A DNA stretch of 64,000 nt from PALSA-610 sp038239145 (GTDB lineage: Bacteria > Actinomycetota > Acidimicrobiia > IMCC26256 > PALSA-610). The DNA lies in contig JBBSFB010000013.1 in the NCBI GenBank assembly GCA_038239145.1, forward strand, positions 17,004 to 81,003. Reading direction: 5' to 3'. The position numbers and the translations under genes were made by a program. Position 1 is the first letter of the stretch. Every line of letters begins with the position of its first letter. The notes beneath the pieces are model-generated. The model was not told where the DNA came from and searched no databases. It was given only the letters and a program-made list of their open reading frames with translations. Shown piece by piece: positions 34,965 to 40,857 of the stretch.

Positions 34965-35645
34965 TCACGAGTCCTCAACGTCCCCCTGCCGTGCCCATGT
35001 CTCGAGATTGAGACCAATCCAGCGAGCGATCGTCAGCCCGTGTCGAACGGCGTCACGCCGCACGGTTAACCAAGCGACGTCATCGATGTCGATTCGGGTG
35101 TGCTGGTTGGCTTTTCTGCCGTCGCCCGTCCTGCGCCAACGCGGTCCGGTCGCCTCCGGCGAAGCGATTGGCTGTCGCGACGACGAGTCGCTGAGTATCT
35201 CGCCGATCACCCTTGGGATTGAGCTCCGACGCTGGAGGGCATCGGCTTTGACCGCTCGATAGGCAATGGGGTCGACGTGGATGGCGAGTGCATGTATTCC
35301 GGTGCGTTTGTTGACGCGAGCGCCTTCGGCCAGGCGTTGCTGCCGGTATCGCTCGCGGGCCCGGGCGTTCTTGCGTCGGCGTTCCGTTTCGCGTCGTCGC
35401 AAGCCTTCGACCCGACGCTGTTCAGCTGCTGCTCGGGCGGCTCTCTGTCGGGCGTGCGCGGCGCGTTCCATCCGCTCGACGGCTTGGGCGAGGAACTTCT
35501 CCTCGCTGATCTGTCGCGCTTCGGCGTTCTCTGCTTGGTGCTCGAGTCGATCGAGGATCCGCTCGGCCGTGCGAGCGGGGTCGGTCGATTGGGTGACCTC
35601 GGTCCAGAGTTCCGCGGCTTGCACCGCGTCGCGTACGCGGCTCAC
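34965..35645 (-). CDS. Basic coiled-coil protein with two ribbon-helix-helix-like segments, element A
   Basis: 226 aa, not recognised as a named family. Residues about 30-115 form a long Arg/Ala/Glu-rich coiled coil (AVERMERAAHARQRAARAAAEQRRVEGLRRRETERRRKN region). The C-terminal half has two strand-helix-helix segments (HALAIHVDPIAYRAVKADALQRRSSIPRVIGEIL and TRIDIDDVAWLTVRRDAVRHGLTIARWIGLNL). Such RHH units are common in relaxosome accessory proteins and plasmid regulators. Element A has no relaxase, so it may be a mobilisation helper exploiting element B's relaxase, or a regulator. Confidence 0.6.
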   Translation of the reverse strand: MSRVRDAVQAAELWTEVTQSTDPARTAERILDRLEHQAENAEARQISEEKFLAQAVERMERAAHARQRAARAAAEQRRVEGLRRRETERRRKNARARERYRQQRLAEGARVNKRTGIHALAIHVDPIAYRAVKADALQRRSSIPRVIGEILSDSSSRQPIASPEATGPRWRRTGDGRKANQHTRIDIDDVAWLTVRRDAVRHGLTIARWIGLNLETWARQGDVEDS

Positions 35646-35738
35646 GACGAAGCGTGCTTGTTGACGTCAGCCGGTGGCGCTAGCGCCACCGGCAAGTCTG
35701 TGGCGATCTTGGAACGGGTGAAGTGTTGAGCGCGTGCG

Positions 35739-36005
35739 CTAACGGCGACGGCTGCGGAACCGGTGATGTGCAGACTGCATCGTGATGCCGAACGCAGTAC
35801 CGATCTCTTCGTAGGTGAGGCGGTGACGGTGGCGATCCGAGCGGACGAGGTCGTTGACGAGCTCGCGGGCGACGATGCCGGCGCGGGTGACGAACAACGC
35901 AACGGCCAGCGGTCGGTCGGGATCGACGCCGCACTCGCGCGCCGCGGCGAGCAGAGCTCGTCGCAGAGCCGTCTTCTCGTCGTTTGTGGGCGGGTCGATA
36001 CGCAT
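35739..36005 (-). CDS. Small helix-turn-helix protein, sigma region 4-like, element A
   Basis: 88 aa. The C-terminal half (LVRSDRHRHRLTYEEIGTAFGITMQSAHHRFRSRRR) reads as a sigma-70 region-4-type HTH ending in a basic tail. The N-terminal half has helices ALRRALLAAARECG and LAVALFVTRAGIVARELV. A weak GAGGAG leader (AGGAGCGCGCCC) lies before ATG 36005. It is probably a small DNA-binding regulator of element genes. Confidence 0.6.
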   Translation of the reverse strand: MRIDPPTNDEKTALRRALLAAARECGVDPDRPLAVALFVTRAGIVARELVNDLVRSDRHRHRLTYEEIGTAFGITMQSAHHRFRSRRR

Positions 36006-36078
36006 GGGCGCGCTCCTCGGTCGATGAACCGTGAGGGAGCGCTGCGGCGGACTCCGAGCCGATCTCCAGTCTGCCCGC

Positions 36079-36288
36079 TCACTCGCGCTCCTCGCCGACC
36101 GCGAGCGCGCCCGAGTCGCTCGTTGCAGTGCCCAGCAGCACGTCGATCGCGGTCTTGGCGATCACGACACGGCGGCCGAGCGTGAGCGATGGGATCTCGC
36201 CCCGTCGGACGCACTCGTACGCGCTGGATCGGGAGATGCCGAGCAGCTCGGCAACCTCGGGGACGGTGTAGGTAAGACGTGACGGCAC
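36079..36288 (-). CDS. Excisionase-type HTH_17 protein, element A
   Basis: 69 aa MerR-like winged helix of the excisionase family: TYTVPEVAELLGISRSSAYECVRRGEIPSLTLGRRVVIAKTAIDVLLG. The GTG start at 36288 has an AGGAGG site 6 nt upstream. The shared TGTCGCGTT-N13-GCGCTTATCC motif lies just upstream (36318-36349). It would direct excision by the adjacent integrase. Confidence 0.82.
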   Translation of the reverse strand: MPSRLTYTVPEVAELLGISRSSAYECVRRGEIPSLTLGRRVVIAKTAIDVLLGTATSDSGALAVGEERE

Positions 36289-36317
36289 GTGAGCCTCCTG
36301 GTAGTTGGGTCCAATAC

Positions 36318-36349
36318 GGATAAGCGCGGTGGAGATCGAGAACGCGACA
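36318..36349 (-). promoter_or_regulatory. Shared element motif TGTCGCGTT-N13-GCGCTTATCC (excisionase A)
   Basis: Read on the minus strand. The same arrangement, with identical 13-nt spacing, is upstream of integrase A (37605-37636) and the relaxase (43348-43379), and in part upstream of excisionase B (43465-43490). TTATCC would serve as -10 and lies 29 nt before GTG 36288. Confidence 0.65.
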
Positions 36350-36381
36350 CGCGGCGCCTCGATTTCTTGCGCGTAGCGGTT

Positions 36382-36403
36382 GGTGCAGACGTACCGTGCA
36401 GAC
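36382..36403. repeat. GTCTGCAC iteron pair, element A
   Basis: Two copies of GGTGCAGAC/CGTGCAGAC (plus-strand reading), 13 bp apart, matching a three-copy array in element B's relaxase gene at 42403-42439. It lies between integrase A and excisionase A's promoter motif. Confidence 0.5.
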
Positions 36404-36458
36404 ATTCGTCAAGGCTTGACCGGCCCAGACCGCCGCGAATCGCGTTGTCAGCTGCGCG

Positions 36459-37589
36459 TCAACCGTCGCCGAGAATCATCTCGCCGAGCTTCTCGGCCGC
36501 CTCCGCCTGCAGCCCGGGGATGACGTGGCTGTACAGATCGAGCGTGATCGAGATGCTCGAGTGGCCGAGACGTTCGCTCACGATCTTCGGATGCACGCCG
36601 GCGACGAGCATCAGGCTCGCGGACGTGTGGCGCAGGTCGTGCAAACGAACCTTCGGCAGCCCCGCCGACGCGACCAGCCGACCGAACAGCACGGTGATCC
36701 GCTCGGGATGCATCGGGAGACCGTCCTCGCTCGTGAACACATAGCCGGTATCGGTCCACGCTGCGCCCCACGCGAGCCGGTCCTCGAGCTGGCGCCGACG
36801 ATGTGCACGCAGCACCGCGACAACGCGCGCATCGAGGCTGATCGTGCGGCGGCTCGATCTCGTCTTCGGATCCGACTCGTGCACGAGATACGACACGCTC
36901 ACCCGCGACCGACGAACCGCGAGCACACCCGCGTCCAGGTCGACATCCGCCCACCGAAGTCCGACGAGCTCGCCGCGCCGCATCCCCGTCGCGAGCACCA
37001 ACACCCACAACCCATACAGACGATCGTCAACGACCGCGCCGAGGAACCGACGCGCCTCGTCAGGACTCCACGACCGCATCTCCGGCGCGTCGATCCGGGG
37101 CGGTTTCACGCCCAGCAGCGGGCTCCGCAGCAGCAGACCCCACAGCACCGCGTCGTTCAGCGCCTTCCGCAACACCCGGTGCACTACCGCGACCGTCGCC
37201 GGTGAGAGTTCGGCCCGTCGTCGTCTGCCGCCGTTCGCGAGCAGGTCGGCGTACAGACTCCTGATGAGGAGTGCGTTCAGGTCGACGAGCTTCACCCGGC
37301 CCAGCCGGGGCTTGACGTACCACTGCACCACCTCCCGGTAGCTCTTCGCGGTCGACGGCTTCAGCGACGGCACATGACCGGCGAGCCACTGGTCGAAGTA
37401 CGCCGCAACCGTCAACGAGCCCGCTTCCGCGACCCCGCCGGTCAAGGCCACCGCGAGCGCCCGCTCCGCCTCGCGTTTGGTCGCGAAGCCACCCTTCCAT
37501 CGCTGGCGCCGGCGACCCGAGACCGGATCGCGACCGACGTCGACGACGTAACTCCACGTGTTCCCGCGCTTGACGACGCTGCCTCGCAT
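36459..37589 (-). CDS. Tyrosine recombinase (integrase) of element A
   Basis: 376 aa phage-type integrase. Order: N-terminal arm-binding part (GNTWSYVVDVGRDP, FATKREAERAL), core-binding SAM-like domain (TVAAYFDQWLAGHVPSLKPSTAKSYREVV) and catalytic domain. The active set is seen: Arg in GMRRGELVGLRW, HDLRHTSAS (H-x-x-R), LGHSSISIT (His) and nucleophile Tyr in LDLYSHV. ATG 37589 follows a GGAGGAG site; a GTG at 37601 is also possible. It sits 140 bp from att copy 2 and reads away from it. Expected target: tRNA-Arg(ACG). Confidence 0.93.
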   Translation of the reverse strand: MRGSVVKRGNTWSYVVDVGRDPVSGRRRQRWKGGFATKREAERALAVALTGGVAEAGSLTVAAYFDQWLAGHVPSLKPSTAKSYREVVQWYVKPRLGRVKLVDLNALLIRSLYADLLANGGRRRRAELSPATVAVVHRVLRKALNDAVLWGLLLRSPLLGVKPPRIDAPEMRSWSPDEARRFLGAVVDDRLYGLWVLVLATGMRRGELVGLRWADVDLDAGVLAVRRSRVSVSYLVHESDPKTRSSRRTISLDARVVAVLRAHRRRQLEDRLAWGAAWTDTGYVFTSEDGLPMHPERITVLFGRLVASAGLPKVRLHDLRHTSASLMLVAGVHPKIVSERLGHSSISITLDLYSHVIPGLQAEAAEKLGEMILGDG

Positions 37590-37604
37590 CCGCTCCTCCA
37601 CAAG

Positions 37605-37636
37605 GGATAAGCGCACTGCGAGAGCTCAACGCGACA
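37605..37636 (-). promoter_or_regulatory. Shared element motif TGTCGCGTT-N13-GCGCTTATCC (integrase A)
   Basis: Minus-strand copy 16 nt from ATG 37589. Same spacing as the copies at 36318 and 43348. Confidence 0.65.
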
Positions 37637-37653
37637 AACGACCTACGGACCTC

Positions 37654-37673
37654 TTGTTAGCAACCGTTAGCAA
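37654..37673. repeat. Arm-type sites, element A right
   Basis: TTGTTAGCAAC followed by GTTAGCAA. The first matches 31888-31898 exactly. The block ends 57 bp before att copy 2, the same distance as the element B arm block from att copy 3. Confidence 0.65.
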
Positions 37674-37730
37674 GCAGGCCGATTTGGCGAAGGTGCGGCG
37701 AGCCCACATGGGCTCTGACCTGCACCAACT

Positions 37731-37775
37731 CAGCGCGCTCGGAGGGAGTCGAACCCCCAACCTTCTGATCCGTAG
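37731..37775. repeat. att copy 2: junction of elements A and B
   Basis: 45-bp tRNA-Arg 3' fragment, identical to copies 1 and 3. It shares 54 bp with copy 1 (to 37722) and 47 bp with copy 3 (to 37777), as expected if each neighbour pair flanks one element. Not a functional tRNA. Confidence 0.92.
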
Positions 37776-37806
37776 TCGCGGGCGTAGCGTTCGCCGAGAG
37801 TTACAC

Positions 37807-37892
37807 CGTCGTCTTTCCGCAGGTCACGGACAGGGCGAACGCGAGCGAGCGACGGCGAACTGACTGGCGTTGCTACATGCGTTGCTACATGC
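37807..37892. repeat. Element B left-end repeats (20-bp box and GTTGCTACATGC arms)
   Basis: A 20-bp box at 37807-37826 matches 45679-45698 at 19 of 20 positions. Two tandem 12-bp units GTTGCTACATGC at 37869-37892 match 45623-45644. These are predicted integrase arm sites of element B. Confidence 0.65.
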
Positions 37893-38332
37893 GTTGCCGG
37901 AGCGCTCTCTCACGAGCGCTGCCGGGTCGCCGGCGAACTTGAGACTCTGCTTGGGAACCCCATCGGGCGACTTTCGGCGGACGTCTGCGAACAGAAATCA
38001 CAGGTCAGAGAACTGCGGGGACAAGGGCGAACATGCCCGAATGACGGCGTCCGCGCGATGGACGCGCGAGGAATCGCACATCGTTCCGAACGCCCTGCTG
38101 TGATTCGGCCAATGAAGATCACGGGTTCGGCCCGACCCTCAAGACGCCCGTCGGCGTCGACGGACGCAACAGACGACCAGATATGGCGCGTCTGGTCGGT
38201 GCCGGGCATCACGACCCAGCTGACGGGCTTCGTCGGGTCCCCGCGAACTCGCCCTTGGGTCGGCCCAACCTTTCGTCCACCTCAAGGTGTACAGAGAATG
38301 TGCATGAGACGCGCTCGGCGGAGCCGAAGCCC
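37893..38332. other. Element B left-end spacer without supported gene
   Basis: About 440 bp between the arm repeats and the sigma-factor gene. No frame has a recognisable domain with a ribosome site. It presumably holds the promoter of the sigma operon. Confidence 0.4.
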
Positions 38333-38821
38333 ATGGTGATCGACGAGCCGGGGAAGTCTGACGACTTCGCGCTCTGGGTCTCGCCGCATCTCGCCGCCAT
38401 GGGGAATCTCGCAAGCCGGCTTGCCGGCGCAGCGTCTCGCGACGACGTCGTTCAGGAGGCGCTGACGCGGGCGTGGCGCAAATGGCATCTTTACAACGCG
38501 GGTCGCGGCACGCCGCGCTCGTGGCTACTCGCGATCGTCGCCGATCGGGCGCGGCGTGTTCGACACCGACGTCGACCGAACGACGAGCTCGACGAGTCGA
38601 ACGCACCCGCGACGCAAGCCGTCGACGAATCGAGGGTCGACCTCGAACGCGCGGTCGCAAGCCTGCCGCCGCGCATGAAGCTGACCGTCGACTGCGTCTA
38701 CTTCGTAGGGCTCACGATGGCGGAGACGGCGATCGTGATGAACGTGTCAGAAGGCACCGTTAAGTCAACGCTCGCTGATGCGCGCACCAGGTTGCGCTCC
38801 CAACTGGAGGTGAAACCGTGA
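38333..38821 (+). CDS. ECF-type sigma factor, element B
   Basis: 162 aa. Region 2: ASRDDVVQEALTRAWRKWHLYNAGRGTPRSWLLAIVADRARRVRHRRR. Region 4: SLPPRMKLTVDCVYFVGLTMAETAIVMNVSEGTVKSTLADARTRLRSQL. The ATG at 38333 is the best start; the open frame extends upstream without homology. The stop overlaps the start of the membrane propeller gene (GTGA), the usual sigma/anti-sigma coupling. A sigma factor as cargo on a mobilisable element could drive element genes or rewire the host. Confidence 0.85.
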   Translation: MVIDEPGKSDDFALWVSPHLAAMGNLASRLAGAASRDDVVQEALTRAWRKWHLYNAGRGTPRSWLLAIVADRARRVRHRRRPNDELDESNAPATQAVDESRVDLERAVASLPPRMKLTVDCVYFVGLTMAETAIVMNVSEGTVKSTLADARTRLRSQLEVKP

Positions 38822-39960
38822 ACGACCTCGACACGCAACTGCGCGAGACCGGCGAGAGATGGCGCGCCGCGCAACCGGAACCGCACGTTGACTTCACACG
38901 TGTCGCGGTACCGCGGCGGTCGCGACGGATCGTCGCGGCCGGCGTCGTTGTACTCGCGGCGGCCGCGCTCGTAGTCATCGGACTCGCTACGACGCGCTCC
39001 ACGCGACACACGCATCTGCGCATCACCCAGGAACCGACCACGCGCGTCACGACCGCACCGTCGAAGTCCATCATCTCGCTCAATCACGAGATCACCCAGG
39101 TCCAGACGTTCACCGCGGCCGACGGCAAGCTGTGGGTCACGGGCGACGCCCCGAACGGAGGTCCTGCGCACGTGCAGCAGATCGATCCGGCAAGCGGCGT
39201 CGTCATCGTCGACGTGACCTTGCCCGACAACGGACCCTACGCCCTAGCGGTCGGCGACGGCACAGTGTGGGTACGGGCCCAACAGAATGAAGAGTCAACC
39301 GCGCTCTTCAAGATCGACGTCGCCACGCAAAAGATCGTGGCCACGCTCGTCGGGCAGAACGACGGCGGCCTCGTGGTTACAGCGGACGCAGTCTGGATCA
39401 ACGACAACGGTGGCCTCCAGCGCGTCGATCCCGCGACCGCCAAGGTGATCGCAACGATTCCCCTCGTGGCCGCCGGTCCGTACACATCACTCGGCGTCGT
39501 CGCCGGACCCCTCGGGATCTGGACCGTGAACTCGTACACCGGCCAGCTGCAACACATCGACACGACGCACAACACGGCCGGCCCCCCGCTGCAGATCACT
39601 ACAGGCAAGGAATCGATCGAATGGATCGCGGAGGTCGATCACTCGTTCTGGGTCGAGGAGTACCCGAACCGACTCGTCCAGCTCGACATCAACGGACGAA
39701 AGCTACGCACACTGACGCTCGGCGCCGGGGAGCGTACGTTCGATCTTAAGGCCGACGACCGGTATCTCTGGCTCGGCACCGAGCGTGCACACGTGTTCCG
39801 CGTCGACGCGACGACCGGCGCGGTCACGACCGTCGACCTCACGGCCGGTTTCTCGGGCTCGATCAACCTCTCGATTGACGCGACAACCGGTGACGTGTGG
39901 GCGAACACCCTCAACCCCGCGCCGCGCATCGTGCTGATCTCACGGGGTGTCAGCCCCTAG
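38818..39960 (+). CDS. Single-pass membrane beta-propeller protein, candidate anti-sigma partner, element B
   Basis: 380 aa. A cytosolic N-terminus (about 1-38) is followed by one membrane helix (RIVAAGVVVLAAAALVVIGLA). An extracellular WD/YVTN/SMP30-like beta-propeller comes next, with repeats of the type GKLWVTGD...VQQIDPASGVVIVDV, GTVWVRAQ...LFKIDVATQKIVATL and DAVWINDNGGLQRVDPATAKVIATI. Gene overlap with the sigma factor suggests that the short N-terminus sequesters sigma while the propeller senses an outside signal. No zinc-finger anti-sigma motif is present. Confidence 0.75.
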   Translation: MNDLDTQLRETGERWRAAQPEPHVDFTRVAVPRRSRRIVAAGVVVLAAAALVVIGLATTRSTRHTHLRITQEPTTRVTTAPSKSIISLNHEITQVQTFTAADGKLWVTGDAPNGGPAHVQQIDPASGVVIVDVTLPDNGPYALAVGDGTVWVRAQQNEESTALFKIDVATQKIVATLVGQNDGGLVVTADAVWINDNGGLQRVDPATAKVIATIPLVAAGPYTSLGVVAGPLGIWTVNSYTGQLQHIDTTHNTAGPPLQITTGKESIEWIAEVDHSFWVEEYPNRLVQLDINGRKLRTLTLGAGERTFDLKADDRYLWLGTERAHVFRVDATTGAVTTVDLTAGFSGSINLSIDATTGDVWANTLNPAPRIVLISRGVSP

Positions 39961-40063
39961 CTGTTCCTCACGACGAGGAAGCACGCCAGATTGCCGAGGG
40001 CGGATGCGATTGCGTGCCGCGAGGAGATCGTCGTCGCCGCACCTGCGCGCGCTCCAACCGGAG

Positions 40064-40432
40064 TCAGGCCCGACTCGGTACTCGGCGACGCCTCTTCGTC
40101 GGGCGTTTCTCCGGCGCTCTGCTCGCTGCGGCCTTCGCCGGCTTTTGAGCGGGCGTGATTGTCCAGTTGATGTTGACGCCGAGCGCGGCGGCGTAGCGGG
40201 CGACGGTTGAGAGTCTGGTGTCGGCGCCGGATTCGAAGCGGGTGACTTGGCCTTGGCTGGTGCCCATGCGTTCGGCGATTTGGACTTGGGTGAGGCCGGC
40301 GGCGCGGCGCCGGTCGGCGAGTTGGCGGGCGAGCTCGCGCCGTTCGAGCGCGGCCGCGACCCGCAGCGGCAGGTCGGGGTCGTCTTGCGCGAGTTCGTCG
40401 ATGAGGGTGTCGAGATCGTCACGGCTGGCCAT
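40064..40432 (-). CDS. XRE-family antitoxin, element B
   Basis: 122 aa. Central HTH: LARQLADRRRAAGLTQVQIAERMGTSQGQVTRFESGADTRLSTVARYAAALGVNINWTI, followed by a Lys/Arg/Pro-rich tail. It is encoded 26 bp downstream of the toxin gene on the same strand. The palindrome at 40436-40452 lies directly before its start codon. Toxin-first order again matches HigBA. Confidence 0.85.
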   Translation of the reverse strand: MASRDDLDTLIDELAQDDPDLPLRVAAALERRELARQLADRRRAAGLTQVQIAERMGTSQGQVTRFESGADTRLSTVARYAAALGVNINWTITPAQKPAKAAASRAPEKRPTKRRRRVPSRA

Positions 40433-40435
40433 GAT

Positions 40436-40452
40436 TATGAGTCTAACTCATA
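40436..40452. promoter_or_regulatory. TATGAGT-CTA-ACTCATA palindrome between toxin and antitoxin
   Basis: A perfect 7-bp inverted repeat with 3-nt spacer in the toxin-antitoxin gap. It is a good candidate operator for the antitoxin, allowing separate antitoxin expression. Confidence 0.5.
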
Positions 40453-40458
40453 TTTGGG

Positions 40459-40839
40459 TTATCGGGGTTTGGCTCTGGCTCGCCAGTCGCTGAGTCGCCG
40501 TTCGGCGAGCCGGATCTCGTCGGGTGGGGTGCGTTGGGTCTTCTTGTTGAAGCTCGACAGGGCCAGGAGGACCTGGCCGTTGCGGCCCTCGGTTGCGAAC
40601 AGCACCCGGTAGGTGGCTTGGCGGCCGTCGGCGCGGACTTCGTAGATCTCGCCGCGTAGATGGCGAGCGACGGGGAGCCCGTTGGCTTGGACGTCTTTCA
40701 TGGCGGCCAGGATCTCGTCTCGGTCGTCGCTGGGAAGGCGGGTCGCGGTGAGGAACTCGCGCACTGGGCTGCGGCCCACGGGTGTTGTGTAGAAGCGCCA
40801 TCGCCGCACGATCGCCACGACTCTGGAGCGTACGGACAC
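40459..40839 (-). CDS. HigB/Gp49-like toxin, element B
   Basis: 126 aa member of the phage-derived Gp49-like/HigB family: WRFYTTPVGRSPVREFL, ILAAMKDVQANGLPVARHLRGEIYEVRADGRQATYRVLFATEGRNGQVLLALSSFNKKTQRTPPDEIRLAERRLSDW. The last stretch (FNKKTQ.TP..EI..A..R) is the family hallmark. Expected to be a ribosome-dependent mRNA endonuclease, blocked by the protein of the next gene. Confidence 0.88.
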   Translation of the reverse strand: MSVRSRVVAIVRRWRFYTTPVGRSPVREFLTATRLPSDDRDEILAAMKDVQANGLPVARHLRGEIYEVRADGRQATYRVLFATEGRNGQVLLALSSFNKKTQRTPPDEIRLAERRLSDWRARAKPR

Positions 40840-40857
40840 CCAGCGACACGACTCCGT

